NCBI GenBank assembly: GCA_005793345.1
Contig: SXSU01000027.1
Location: forward strand, 1-45,836
Direction of reading: 5' to 3'
Length of the DNA: 45,836 nt
DNA from: Bdellovibrionales bacterium
GTDB taxonomy: Bacteria > Bdellovibrionota > Bdellovibrionia > Bdellovibrionales > Bdellovibrionaceae
This document shows, piece by piece, positions 23,502 through 32,183 of this stretch. Under the pieces are notes generated by a model, which saw only the letters and a program-made list of their open reading frames with translations, did not search any database and was not told the DNA's origin. How positions within the stretch are numbered: position 1 is the first letter of the stretch; every line of letters starts with the position of its first letter. Position numbers and translations under genes: made by a program.

Positions 23502-24581
23502 TTAACGGTAGTCATGAATGTAATCAATATGCTCTTGCACCCATGACTCATGAGTTCCTTGGATATCAAATCCTCGTCTTAAACTACTTTCTTCTTGCGA
23601 TTGAACTGCTGCCACAGAAGGTATAAAATCTACTGACATAATTTTTTGTTCTTTAAGAATAGTCATGATCTGTGACACAAAAGGATCTGCTAAAACTTTT
23701 CTTCGAACTAACTCATCAAAACTTTTTGTTAACTCATCTTCAGTATAATTGTAATTTAACAACATATCTTCAGCAACAGTTATGACCTTTGTAAAATCCA
23801 ATCGTTTATCTTGACATAAATCTAAGGCAATTTGAAAAGTATTATAAGTTGGAACGGTTCTACGACCAAATTTTAAATAATAATCAGGATCAGTATCCAC
23901 TGCTAAATTGATATATATTTTTTCGACTGGATCATTTTCTGGAATTTGAGCTTGAAGAGTAAGTATTGTATCAACTTGTTCACCTGTGACATAAAATTGA
24001 CTTAAAATTTGACGTAATTCGTGGGGCCCCAACCTCCTAGAGCATATATCAGAATAAAGATTATATATCACAGCATCGGATTCACTATCATCTCCCCATA
24101 ATACTTGTCTCACATCTTCTTTTAACATTGTTCGGAGTTGTAATAAGGCTTGAACTTTGTAACCCACTTGCTTTGTTAAACGCCAAAGTCTTTTCGGAGA
24201 TATATTTTGTAAATTATCTTTATAAAAACATCCAAAGGGAACAATTCCATCAAAAGATAGTTTTTCACCTATACGACTTTCCATTTGAGGAGGAGAAGCT
24301 GTTATAAAATAAAGGGGGAAATGACGATGCCCTCTACGCTCTTGCCAACAATCAACCAATGAACGAATTAAAGTACTAGTACCAGGAACATTCTTTTTTG
24401 AAAGTGGACGTTCCATCAAAACACCCAAAAGATCAAGTAATCCATGCCAAGCTGTATCTAGATAAGTTTTATCTAAATCCCAGACATAGACCTCATCACT
24501 ATTTTTTTCTGCGCCACTAGCAATATATCTAAAAAACACAACATCTGATTGTATCGTTGAACGCTCTTTCCAATGGCTCAT
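23502..24581 (-). CDS. HAD-like phosphatase resembling APP1/DUF2183 catalytic domain
   Basis: 359 residues, no signal peptide. The phosphatase motif is VYVWDLDKTYLDT (Asp 35, Asp 37; DxDxT/Y form as in LNS2/APP1-type phosphatidate phosphatases). It is followed by PLYFITASPPQMES (motif II Ser/Thr), FYKDNLQN and GYKVQALLQL (candidate motif III Lys), and LWGDDSESDAVIYNLYSD (motif IV acidic pair). This is the order seen in DUF2183/APP1 proteins. The last 130 residues are a helical domain of unknown role. Possible substrate: phosphatidic acid or another phosphorylated lipid, by family analogy only. Convergent with the thioredoxin gene. Confidence 0.75.
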   Translation of the reverse strand: MSHWKERSTIQSDVVFFRYIASGAEKNSDEVYVWDLDKTYLDTAWHGLLDLLGVLMERPLSKKNVPGTSTLIRSLVDCWQERRGHRHFPLYFITASPPQMESRIGEKLSFDGIVPFGCFYKDNLQNISPKRLWRLTKQVGYKVQALLQLRTMLKEDVRQVLWGDDSESDAVIYNLYSDICSRRLGPHELRQILSQFYVTGEQVDTILTLQAQIPENDPVEKIYINLAVDTDPDYYLKFGRRTVPTYNTFQIALDLCQDKRLDFTKVITVAEDMLLNYNYTEDELTKSFDELVRRKVLADPFVSQIMTILKEQKIMSVDFIPSVAAVQSQEESSLRRGFDIQGTHESWVQEHIDYIHDYR

Positions 24582-24680
24582 CTTAAAATTACCTTTTTAT
24601 TAGGAATTAATTGCAATATTTAAATTGAACATCAAAATTTAAATTAAAGAAAGAGATTTATCAATAAATTTCATAATACA

Positions 24681-24700
24681 GAGTGATTGAAAATCGCCCC
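24681..24700. repeat. Hairpin H2 of the composite repeat (diverged)
   Basis: GAGTGATTGAAAATCGCCCC: a weaker version of the H2 stem, reverse orientation relative to 23288, next to H1 copy 6 with the AAATAAACAGGAGAATAACTG junction region. A half-preserved H3 end (TTTCATAATACA) flanks it at about 24669-24680. Confidence 0.65.
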
Positions 24701-24713
24701 AAATAAACAGGAG

Positions 24714-24779
24714 AATAACTGCTTATGATTATGTCTGATAAAATTGCGAAGCAATCAGACTTAATCATAAGCAGTTATT
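24714..24779. repeat. Palindromic repeat H1, copy 6
   Basis: 66 bp, AATAACTGCTTATGATTATG ... CATAAGCAGTTATT. Outer arms pair perfectly and the apical stem is ATTGC-GAA-GCAAT. Its right end carries the stop codon of the minus-strand transglycosylase gene (24775-24777). Confidence 0.9.
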
Positions 24780-25452
24780 TTGAAGCGACTTTAAAGTATC
24801 GTCCTTGCTCATAACGCTCGACTAAAGCAAAGTTTTTCATGCAAATCTCTACATTTTCAGAGTATTCAATTTTTAAGTAAGAACCATTATAATGCTTTGC
24901 TAATTCTTTATATTCTTTAATACCATACCTGTATTGCAAAGTTTTAATTAATACACTTGCTGCAACTATTGAATCATCCCTTTTAAAAGGATCAATTTTA
25001 AATGCGAAATGATCATCTTTTAAATTTATATTTGTTAAATTATGAGTATTTAGTCGATTATAATATTCAAAAAACGATTTTCGTATTTCAGTTGAATAAG
25101 AAAATTTTAAGTTATTTATTTGATCATCAAATTCATTAATAGCTGGCATTGTGAGCTGAGCTAAGCCCTTACCGTTACCTTTAGAGAGGTCTAAACGATA
25201 AGTGCCACCAGTTTCTTGTCTAAAAATACATAGTAATAATTTAGGATTTATATCAAAAGCTACAGCAGCATGAATAGCACGATTGCGTATACATGCATAA
25301 GAAAAATCTTCTCGGTTAGGACTATCATCACATTTAAGATTGTAAACAAATGATCCATCTGTAGTCTTTTGATCAGACGCTTGAGAAACTCTCGAAAAAT
25401 TTTGGGGTACCGAAAATGCACAGATAACAAAATAAGTTATGTATCTTTTCAT
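24775..25452 (-). CDS. Exported lytic transglycosylase-like protein
   Basis: 225 residues from the ATG at 25452; GGAGG lies just upstream. An N-terminal TTG extension would run through that box and is rejected. MKRYITYFVICAFSVPQNFS is a signal peptide. The lysozyme-like core shows AFDINPKLLLCIFRQETGG with the catalytic Glu in RQETGG, then GNGKGLAQLTMPAINEF (the GxxQ segment). A later VAASVLIKTLQYRYGIKEY and LAKHYNGSYLKI fit the family end (AxxYNxG). Cys pairs may form disulfides. It would cleave peptidoglycan glycan strands in the periplasm. Its stop codon is supplied by repeat copy 6. Confidence 0.78.
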   Translation of the reverse strand: MKRYITYFVICAFSVPQNFSRVSQASDQKTTDGSFVYNLKCDDSPNREDFSYACIRNRAIHAAVAFDINPKLLLCIFRQETGGTYRLDLSKGNGKGLAQLTMPAINEFDDQINNLKFSYSTEIRKSFFEYYNRLNTHNLTNINLKDDHFAFKIDPFKRDDSIVAASVLIKTLQYRYGIKEYKELAKHYNGSYLKIEYSENVEICMKNFALVERYEQGRYFKVASK

Positions 25453-25587
25453 ATGTCCTCCAACAACGTTCAAATGTTGTCTGTCTCACTATCGGATTCA
25501 CTCCAAAAGGATTGAACAGACTTATGGATATAATAATAACATTTCTTTTCAAAAAAATTGAAAAAAATGTCAAACTTCTTACATTAG

Positions 25588-25600
25588 TACGAAATTCGTA
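25588..25600. promoter_or_regulatory. TACGAAATTCGTA palindrome upstream of the transglycosylase gene
   Basis: A perfect 13-bp inverted repeat about 135 bp upstream of the minus-strand start and near a TTGACA on the minus strand (25573-25568). It could be an operator; no regulator can be assigned. Confidence 0.3.
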
Positions 25601-25708
25601 AATTTGTAATACAATAAATCTTCATATGAATACCAAACTGATATGACGTTTCAATTTAGATCATGGTCTAGTATAAACTTAAACAACTTTTTCCGATAGA
25701 GATAATGA

Positions 25709-25748
25709 TATTATGAAAATACAAACTTTAGTTTGGATTTTCATAATA
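25709..25748. repeat. Hairpin H3 of the composite repeat
   Basis: TATTATGAAAATACAAAC-TTTA-GTTTGGATTTTCATAATA, the reverse-orientation counterpart of the H3 at 23311; long near-perfect stem. Directly followed by H2 and H1 copy 7. Confidence 0.85.
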
Positions 25749-25749
25749 C

Positions 25750-25770
25750 GGGGTGATTGAAAATCGCCCC
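25750..25770. repeat. Hairpin H2 of the composite repeat
   Basis: GGGGTGATT-GAAA-ATCGCCCC, one G:T-type pair away from the H2 at 23288, reverse orientation. Followed by AAACAAACAAGAGAATAAC into H1. Confidence 0.85.
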
Positions 25771-25783
25771 AAACAAACAAGAG

Positions 25784-25849
25784 AATAACGGCGCATGATT
25801 ATGTCTGATACAATCGCGAAGCAATCAGACTTAATTATGAGCAGTTATT
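25784..25849. repeat. Palindromic repeat H1, copy 7 (not at a stop codon)
   Basis: 66 bp, AATAACGGCGCATGATTATG ... TTATGAGCAGTTATT, apical ATCGC-GAA-GCAAT. It is polarised as if it followed a minus-strand gene, but the only neighbour on that side is the plus-strand chemotaxis gene starting 42 bp away, so its host gene may have been lost. Confidence 0.88.
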
Positions 25850-25890
25850 TTGAAAAATATTTTAAAAGTACAAAAGTTTAAGGATTCCTT

Positions 25891-27855
25891 ATGAAGTTAA
25901 AATCAATTCCAATTTCTATCAAAATAATTCTCAGTAATTTAATTTATATAGCACCAATTTCAATTATGATTTTAATAATATTATCTGTCTATCAAACAAA
26001 TATTGATTTTGCCGAAAAAGAAAAATTAGGAAATTTATATGAAAATAAAATACTTAATTTGATTGAAAATCTAAATAAATTATACGAAGTTCATAAGGAA
26101 AATTTATTAACTCAGAAAAATGACCAAAATAATTTTAAAAATGAAATTACAAATGTCTCAATTTCGCAAGAAGAGTTTTCAAATGTTTCCGAAAAATATT
26201 CTTCTAATTTAAATCTTTCTCTCATAGAGCTAAAAAAAAGAAACAAAGAAAATCTTTATTACAGAACAATAAACAATAAAATTATTGAACTAACTCAATC
26301 AAAAATAAAAAACACATTCTCTAAGAGTGAACTCTTTACCGAATATAACAATATAATAAATGATTTGCGAACGCTAATTACATACACTGGTGATTCATCA
26401 AATTTGATACTTGATCCAGATTTAGATTCATTTTATCTTATGGATTTGACACTATTAACTTTACCCCAAACACAACAATATATTTTTGAAATTTGGAATT
26501 TTTTAAATCAAATTGAAAACTCAAATTCACTAACTCCTCAAGATCGAAAGTGGTTTGCTATTAAAACCGAAAATTTAAAAACTTTAATTCTAGAACGTTT
26601 AAAATCTGATTTTGATTCAGTTCTAAAAGAGGATATTAATTTTAATGGTTCATTAAAAAGCTTAACTGATCTATTTAAACCTAAAATTGAAAATTTCTTT
26701 TCTGAATTAGAAACAATAATAGCAAATATGGACCAAATTGAACAAAATAATTTCTCACTTGAGTTAGTTAAAAATTCTATTCCAAATTTTAAAAACGTTT
26801 TTTATCAAGCTTTTAAGCTTAATCACTTAGGTTTAAATGAACTAGATCTTCTTTTGGATAAAAGAATCGAAGCACAAATAAATTCAAAAAATGAAAACTT
26901 AATTTATAGTTCAATTGCAGTTATAGTTGCTGCACTTTTATCAACATTAATAGGACTAAGTATAAAATCTGAAATCGTAAAAAGTGTTAGTTCTGTAGTT
27001 ACTAAACTTTCACAAATTATAGAACAAATAAATTTATCTAATTTAAAGCTCGTTAAAACTTCTGTAGCATTAGCAAGTGATACAACTGAACAGGCTTCTG
27101 CAATTGAAGAAACAGTAGCAAGTACAGAAGAAATGACAGCCATGTTAAAACAAACTACCACCTTTTCAAAACAAGGTTTAGAAATAACACAAAGAACTAT
27201 CGAAGAGTCGGAAAAAACTAAACAAATGACAAATCAATTAGAAAAAGCGATGGAAGAAATTAATTCTTCAGCAATGCAACTCGAAAGAATTGAAAGTATA
27301 ATCAATCAAATTCAATCTAAAACTAAAATCATAAATGATATTGTTTTTGAAACTAGATTACTTTCTTTTAATGCAAGCATTGAGGCCGCAAGAGCAGGTG
27401 TTCATGGCAAAGGGTTTGCCGTAGTTTCAGAGGAAATTGGAAAACTTGCAAACTTAAGTGGTAATTCAGCTACAGAAATTAATAGTCTATTAGAAAAATC
27501 AATCTCAGAAGTTAAAAATGTCGTAAATAATATTAACTCTAGCGTATCAAAAGGAGTTAACTCATTTAAAGTTACAGATCAAAATTTTAATCAAATTTTT
27601 ATTACTCTAAACAGTATTACACAAAGTGTGCAAGCTATAAGTCAAGCTACTAATGAGCAAGAAGCAGGCATTAAACAAACAAATATAGCTATGCATAATA
27701 TGGATAAAGTCACAAAATCAAATTCTGTGAATTCTGAATTATTATCAAAAGAAGCAAACCTAATAAATGCACAAATCAATTTTCTTAATGAAGCAATGGA
27801 CGATTTAAGAAAAGTTATTTCGGCTTCAAACAATGATAATTTAAAAAGTGCTTAG
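25891..27855 (+). CDS. Methyl-accepting chemotaxis protein
   Basis: 654 residues; AAGGA precedes the ATG. A first transmembrane helix at about residues 12-34 (IILSNLIYIAPISIMILIIL) is followed by a periplasmic helical sensor of about 300 residues with no recognised ligand motif, and a second membrane span at about 339-361 (SSIAVIVAALLSTLIGLSI). No clear HAMP domain follows: the chain goes almost directly into the signalling coiled coil. The hairpin tip is canonical (FETRLLSFNASIEAARAG, HGKGFAVVSEEIGKLA, about 486-521). No C-terminal CheR/CheB-tethering pentapeptide. It relays a periplasmic signal to CheA/CheW, which are not in this window. Composite repeats lie immediately upstream. Confidence 0.92.
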   Translation: MKLKSIPISIKIILSNLIYIAPISIMILIILSVYQTNIDFAEKEKLGNLYENKILNLIENLNKLYEVHKENLLTQKNDQNNFKNEITNVSISQEEFSNVSEKYSSNLNLSLIELKKRNKENLYYRTINNKIIELTQSKIKNTFSKSELFTEYNNIINDLRTLITYTGDSSNLILDPDLDSFYLMDLTLLTLPQTQQYIFEIWNFLNQIENSNSLTPQDRKWFAIKTENLKTLILERLKSDFDSVLKEDINFNGSLKSLTDLFKPKIENFFSELETIIANMDQIEQNNFSLELVKNSIPNFKNVFYQAFKLNHLGLNELDLLLDKRIEAQINSKNENLIYSSIAVIVAALLSTLIGLSIKSEIVKSVSSVVTKLSQIIEQINLSNLKLVKTSVALASDTTEQASAIEETVASTEEMTAMLKQTTTFSKQGLEITQRTIEESEKTKQMTNQLEKAMEEINSSAMQLERIESIINQIQSKTKIINDIVFETRLLSFNASIEAARAGVHGKGFAVVSEEIGKLANLSGNSATEINSLLEKSISEVKNVVNNINSSVSKGVNSFKVTDQNFNQIFITLNSITQSVQAISQATNEQEAGIKQTNIAMHNMDKVTKSNSVNSELLSKEANLINAQINFLNEAMDDLRKVISASNNDNLKSA

Positions 27856-27993
27856 GTACATCATGTTTATTTCCCTTATTTGTTAAGAAACTTTGATTAA
27901 TTTCTATTTGCTTTAGATTTTAAATTACCAAATAATCCTTTCTGAATTGTGTTTTAATAGTTGCAAACATAGAATCTTAAAAGGGGAGGGATT

Positions 27994-28272
27994 ATGTGCC
28001 CTGTAATAGAAAAATTTGTAAGCGATGTTACATTTATCCAATCAAATGATTATGGAGATTTCATGCGGCAAACTAATTTATATCTTAATGAATTAGATCA
28101 AGAATTAAAACGACTTCCATATAAAGATATACATGAAAAAATTGCAGAAATGAAAAATTATACACAGTACCACCCCACATGGAATTTAGAACCAACACTT
28201 AAAAAAATATTATCAGACGCACATTATATCGATAGTTTACTGCATGGCCATAAACAAGATTGGGAATCATAA
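27994..28272 (+). CDS. Small conserved-looking cytoplasmic protein, unknown function
   Basis: 92 residues with a strong GGGGAGGG box 4 nt before the ATG, suggesting efficient translation. Predominantly helical and charged (SNDYGDFMRQTNLYLNELDQ, KDIHEKIAEMKNYTQYHP), ending SLLHGHKQDWES. No signal peptide or membrane segment and no family recognised. It lies between the chemotaxis receptor and a small outer-membrane protein gene, all on the plus strand. Confidence 0.65.
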   Translation: MCPVIEKFVSDVTFIQSNDYGDFMRQTNLYLNELDQELKRLPYKDIHEKIAEMKNYTQYHPTWNLEPTLKKILSDAHYIDSLLHGHKQDWES

Positions 28273-28316
28273 AAAATATTTGCTCATTATTTCTTTTTAA
28301 AGTTAACTTGTAGAAT

Positions 28317-28814
28317 ATGAAAAAATTATTATTTGATTCTATTATTTATTTAAGTTTATTAACATTTATTTTTGTAAAACCATGTGAAGCAAATCCCACT
28401 CCCTTTGGATTAGGCGCAGCAATTGGGGATCCCTCTGGATTAGCTTTAAAGCTATGGCTCGATCAAAATCCATCACGAGCGCTAGATGCTATGCTTGCAT
28501 GGAATACCAGCACCACAACATCATTTTATTTTCATGGCGATTACTTAGTTCATGATGCAAATATTATAAAAGTTAAATTACCTCATCCTATAAATATTTA
28601 TTATGGTGGAGGGTTTTTATTTAAAAACCAAGTTAAAAATAATAAAACAAAAACCAATGAATCAGTTATTGGAATTCGCGCCCCTATTGGGCTATCCTAC
28701 TTACTTTCTGATCCAAGATTTGAGTTTTTTGGTGAACTGGGAGGAAATTTAGAAATTATTCCTAATACTAATGTTTCAATAAATTTTAACTTGGGCGTTA
28801 GATACTTTTTTTAA
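28317..28814 (+). CDS. Small outer-membrane beta-barrel-like protein
   Basis: 165 residues. MKKLLFDSIIYLSLLTFIFV is a signal peptide ending near CEA-NP. The mature part has amphipathic strands and a glycine-rich start FGLGAAIGDPSGLALKLWLD, a motif found in small outer-membrane proteins with short barrels. It ends in LGVRYFF: a C-terminal Phe with alternating hydrophobics is the BamA recognition signal. Probably a structural barrel; no enzyme motif. Its TAA stop overlaps the stop of the convergent gene (shared TTAA). Confidence 0.7.
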   Translation: MKKLLFDSIIYLSLLTFIFVKPCEANPTPFGLGAAIGDPSGLALKLWLDQNPSRALDAMLAWNTSTTTSFYFHGDYLVHDANIIKVKLPHPINIYYGGGFLFKNQVKNNKTKTNESVIGIRAPIGLSYLLSDPRFEFFGELGGNLEIIPNTNVSINFNLGVRYFF

Positions 28815-29977
28815 TTTATATCTCCAAAAAGATATTCAAATTTAATCTGAAAACTTTTTACTTCTTTATATGATTTTGTAAAGGGATAACTTAGCATAGG
28901 GATAAAATCTATGTAAATTCTTTTTGAAGGAGTACCATGACGCCAATCAATTGCTAATGGTGAATCTAACCTCTGATAATTTCCATTAACGACTCCAAAC
29001 ACTCCCCTAAAACTATAGGAAACAGAATTATACTTGTTTACAGTTTGAAAAATTGTTGGCCCATGATATGTTTGAAAGCTATTATTTGATATGTACCAAT
29101 TAATTTCATTTGAAAATCTAAAAAGTACATTTTCAGTAATGGCATGATCTGAATTTAAACTTGTTAACTGTGACCATGCATCATCCGTATCCCAACCTGC
29201 ACTCAGAGCAAAATGGTGTAAAAAGAAAGTTTGATTTAAAAAATCACGTCGTACACGAAATTTTCCAGAGTAATATATTGCAGGTTTGACCAGTATTTTA
29301 CTCTCAAAATTATAATTCCATTCTTCCTGTTCCACTTTATCCATAGCATTTTCTACATTTTTAATTTCACTTTTTTTCTCTTCATTTTGATCTTTTGTAA
29401 CTAGATCAATTTCATCCTGAATTTTCTTTTCAATTTTCTTAGCTTTAGTTTCTAAATTTTTAAATTTTAAATTAAGATTAAACCCAAACTCATATATTGG
29501 TTTTCGATCATTAAAATAAATAACACTTGGGGTGATTCTAAGTGTACTTCCATTTTTTTCATCATCACCCCTCGCTTCTCCAAAAAATGAATCCAACCGA
29601 TTTGCCAACAATACTACAGCTTCAGAAATATCTTTTCCAATTTCATGGGGATATATCATATCTGCAACATCAGTTGAGTGATGCGAACTAATTTCTTCAT
29701 GTAGGGGTGTTAATTCATTGATCAAATTTTCATTTAAAGGACTAGATGGTATTAAATCTAAACTCTTCTGTGTATCTTTTTTCGAATTAGAATTAGAATT
29801 AGATTTAGGTTTAGGTTTTGATATTTTTTTTTTGTTTTTTATATTTACAACTGATGGTGATGTTTCCACATTTGCGATGCTAATACTAGATTTACAAACT
29901 AACGAAATGAATATAATATTAAAAAATAAATTTACAGAATCAAAAAAAGTTTTCCTTAAATATTTATTCAATAACAT
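28811..29977 (-). CDS. Exported outer-membrane-like protein with coiled-coil and SN/KP repeat
   Basis: 388 residues. An N-terminal hydrophobic segment (LFFNIIFISLVCKSSISIA) is a signal peptide. A low-complexity region KPKPKSNSNSNSKK (about residues 54-67) is encoded by tandem hexamers. A later charged helix (about 172-225, KAKKIEKKIQDEIDLVTKDQ...) precedes a C-terminal half of alternating strands with many aromatic residues (LVKPAIYYSGKFRVRRDF, FQTYHGPTIFQT, KSFQIKFEYLFGD) typical of a barrel. No catalytic motif; unrecognised family. Convergent with, and sharing stop-codon bases with, the gene at 28317. Confidence 0.65.
   Translation of the reverse strand: MLLNKYLRKTFFDSVNLFFNIIFISLVCKSSISIANVETSPSVVNIKNKKKISKPKPKSNSNSNSKKDTQKSLDLIPSSPLNENLINELTPLHEEISSHHSTDVADMIYPHEIGKDISEAVVLLANRLDSFFGEARGDDEKNGSTLRITPSVIYFNDRKPIYEFGFNLNLKFKNLETKAKKIEKKIQDEIDLVTKDQNEEKKSEIKNVENAMDKVEQEEWNYNFESKILVKPAIYYSGKFRVRRDFLNQTFFLHHFALSAGWDTDDAWSQLTSLNSDHAITENVLFRFSNEINWYISNNSFQTYHGPTIFQTVNKYNSVSYSFRGVFGVVNGNYQRLDSPLAIDWRHGTPSKRIYIDFIPMLSYPFTKSYKEVKSFQIKFEYLFGDIN
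29784..29819. repeat. Tandem hexanucleotide tract inside a coding region
   Basis: GAATTA x3 followed by GATTTA, GGTTTA, GGTTTT: six hexamers in register on the plus strand, encoding SNSNSN/KPKP on the minus strand. Because the unit is 6 bp, slippage would change the linker length without shifting the frame. Confidence 0.7.
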
Positions 29978-30013
29978 ATATAAAGGCTAATCATTTTTTA
30001 AAAATCTGACAAG

Positions 30014-31078
30014 CTACTTTTTAATGTCCACTCTAAGTTCTGAACCAACTTTACGCCAATGAGGTTCAATATCAATAATATCACCTCGTTGATATTCTAA
30101 TTCAATATTACTACGCTTGAGTACTGTCAAAAACTCTCTCTCGTCAGAACGACATATAAGCTGTCTTGATTTTCCTTTTTCATCAAGATAATCCCCAATT
30201 ACTCTGGCTTTCTGAGTATAATTATTTTTTAAGTTTAATGATAAATCATTTGCAACCATTACTAAATAACTTAGGGTTAAAGTGCTATTTTTAAAATTTA
30301 AATATTGTTCAATTTTTTTTAAATAATCTGGAGACTCAATATGTAGCCTATCATGACACCAATCTTTAGATTTTTCATAATCTAGTGAACACATATTCTG
30401 ATGAAGACAGGGTGCCACTACATAAAAGTTTTTCTTTAAGAATTCTGAACGCCATTTGATAAGGCGCTGACCGTCCTCACGTGTTGATGGCTCAATAATT
30501 ATCACACACCCACATTCAAACAACCATTGAGGAATTTTATTAAACTCAGTTAATGAATATGAACATATTGCAATAGTCTTCTTTAGATTTATATTTTCGA
30601 TTGAGGCTTGTTTTTCACTCCAACTCACTTGTTGTTTAGGACTTGATCCCTGAAATACTTTTTGATGCATTTGTGATGGCCAATTTGAACTTTCAATAAA
30701 TAAGATTTTACGAAAATGTGCAGTTTCAAATTTATCTTGCAAAGATAAAAACGACGGCCCTAATCCAGAGCCTAGTTCTAAATAATTATCAAATGATTGT
30801 AAAAAATGTTCTGGAACTAATTTTGAAAATTGATCCATCACTCGTAAGTTACGAAGATAGTTAAGTGGAAAATAATAACTTACTTGCGCGACTTGAGTTG
30901 ATTTTAAATTCCATTGCGTTTCTAATTCAGGATTTTGAATATAAAAATCAGATTGCTCTTGTATGGCGTTTGCCATTCTTGAATATTCATTGAAACCAAG
31001 ATCTATACCTTTAAATAAAGCTCCCAAATAACTTAATACATTTTCAGAAAGTGTGTACTTGTAAACATTTTTTAACAT
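30014..31078 (-). CDS. Rsm22/METTL17-like methyltransferase
   Basis: 354 residues. A SAM motif I stands at DNYLELGSGLGPSFLSL (about residues 96-111). Then TIAICSYSLTEF and IIIEPSTREDGQRLIKWRSE, the motif IV-VI region of the Rsm22 family. The hallmark is a Cys cluster: APCLHQNMC...KSKDWCHDRLH, corresponding to the APCPH...CPL...DWCHF of Rsm22, thought to bind a metal or Fe-S cluster. In mitochondria the family (Rsm22/METTL17) assists small ribosomal subunit assembly; bacterial members are presumed ribosome-associated. It is the last gene of the long minus-strand envelope gene string, 25 nt after the DUF3108 gene. Confidence 0.85.
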   Translation of the reverse strand: MLKNVYKYTLSENVLSYLGALFKGIDLGFNEYSRMANAIQEQSDFYIQNPELETQWNLKSTQVAQVSYYFPLNYLRNLRVMDQFSKLVPEHFLQSFDNYLELGSGLGPSFLSLQDKFETAHFRKILFIESSNWPSQMHQKVFQGSSPKQQVSWSEKQASIENINLKKTIAICSYSLTEFNKIPQWLFECGCVIIIEPSTREDGQRLIKWRSEFLKKNFYVVAPCLHQNMCSLDYEKSKDWCHDRLHIESPDYLKKIEQYLNFKNSTLTLSYLVMVANDLSLNLKNNYTQKARVIGDYLDEKGKSRQLICRSDEREFLTVLKRSNIELEYQRGDIIDIEPHWRKVGSELRVDIKK

Positions 31079-31103
31079 AAATTAATCTGACACACTTTCT
31101 TTA

Positions 31104-32165
31104 TTACTTTTCTACACTAATTGCTTCGGCCACCAAGGTCCCAATACGAATATCAGCTTCAATTTTAACTATAAATTTTCTATCATCATCAGTTAACCAA
31201 AAAAAGATATCTCCCATTGGTTTAAAGACTCCACCAATTTCAAATTTAGGCTGTACCACTAAGGTATTAAATACTCCTGCCGAAGTTTCTAACTTTTCTT
31301 TTCGTAAACATTTTCCTTTAAACAAAATATTTTTATCATCATGAGCAACATTAAATGAATATTCCTTACCCACTTCATAGTCAAATATTCGCATATAAAA
31401 TGCGGCGCTATATACATTTTGAGAGTAGGCAAGCATGGTCCATTTTTGATTTTTTTCTTCATTACCATTTTTTTCAGTATAGCGTTTTTCGTGATAACGG
31501 GCTTCAAGTGTGACTGGATCAAAAAAACCTTTACCCTGTTTAATTTGAGATTTTTCATTTACATTTAAATTATATACACTGGGTACTAAAGTATCATAAT
31601 CAACTAAAGTATCTGCCCAATCATTAATAGTGTATAAATTTTCAAAAAACCCAGTTGTTCGAAGCGTCGTTAAAAAACGATAGGACTTTCGTCCATTCAC
31701 TTGCATAAAGGGCTTTACTTCCATTCCCAATTCTCCTGCAACCGCTTTAAAATAACTAACTTCAAGTACCACTTTTTCATTAACTTGAAAAGGATCTAAA
31801 AAGGGTCTTCGACTTCCCGTTGGAAACCCGACATTACTTTCAAACTCTGGTAATCTCACTAACGGTATTAGAGTTGGCGTTGCTGTTGGTGAAACAATCG
31901 GAGCCGTCGACCTTTTAGATTTTTTATTTCTCTTATCTACTAAGTTTTGCGTGATGGGGAGAATTGGTGTAGGAGTTGGTTGAGCCGTAGGTAAAACAAT
32001 TACTGTTCGCTCACCTTCTTTATATTCAGTAATAACAACATCTTTACTTAATACATCATCAACTTTTAAAGTGTCTGCATTTTTATTTTTAATATAGGTA
32101 CTGGTGCAACTCACCAATAAACAAATCACAATAAAATAATAAAACTTGTTAATTTTAAGTTGCAT
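31104..32165 (-). CDS. DUF3108 lipoprotein
   Basis: 353 residues. A lipoprotein signal (FYYFIVICLLVSC, lipobox LVSC, Cys 20) is followed by a long Pro/Thr-rich linker (PTAQPTPTP, SPTATPTLIPL). A DUF3108 domain follows from about residue 120: VLEVSYFKAVAGELGMEVKP, YRFLTTLRTTGFFENLYTIN, YDTLVPSVYNLNVNEKSQ, and later GVFNTLVVQPKFEIGG and FFWLTDDDRKFIVKIEADI. This beta-rich family is exported, of unknown exact function, and often found next to envelope genes. It is 18 nt downstream of the lpxL-like gene, which supports a cell-envelope role. Confidence 0.85.
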   Translation of the reverse strand: MQLKINKFYYFIVICLLVSCTSTYIKNKNADTLKVDDVLSKDVVITEYKEGERTVIVLPTAQPTPTPILPITQNLVDKRNKKSKRSTAPIVSPTATPTLIPLVRLPEFESNVGFPTGSRRPFLDPFQVNEKVVLEVSYFKAVAGELGMEVKPFMQVNGRKSYRFLTTLRTTGFFENLYTINDWADTLVDYDTLVPSVYNLNVNEKSQIKQGKGFFDPVTLEARYHEKRYTEKNGNEEKNQKWTMLAYSQNVYSAAFYMRIFDYEVGKEYSFNVAHDDKNILFKGKCLRKEKLETSAGVFNTLVVQPKFEIGGVFKPMGDIFFWLTDDDRKFIVKIEADIRIGTLVAEAISVEK

Positions 32166-32183
32166 ACAATCTACTATAGAGTC

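Noticed and set aside
1047..25849. CRISPR array
   Set aside because: The palindromic repeats are dispersed, not regularly spaced, have no spacer pattern and no cas genes are present.
31289..31558. Alternative minus-strand frame inside the DUF3108 gene
   Set aside because: Fully contained in a well-supported gene, with no start signal or domain.
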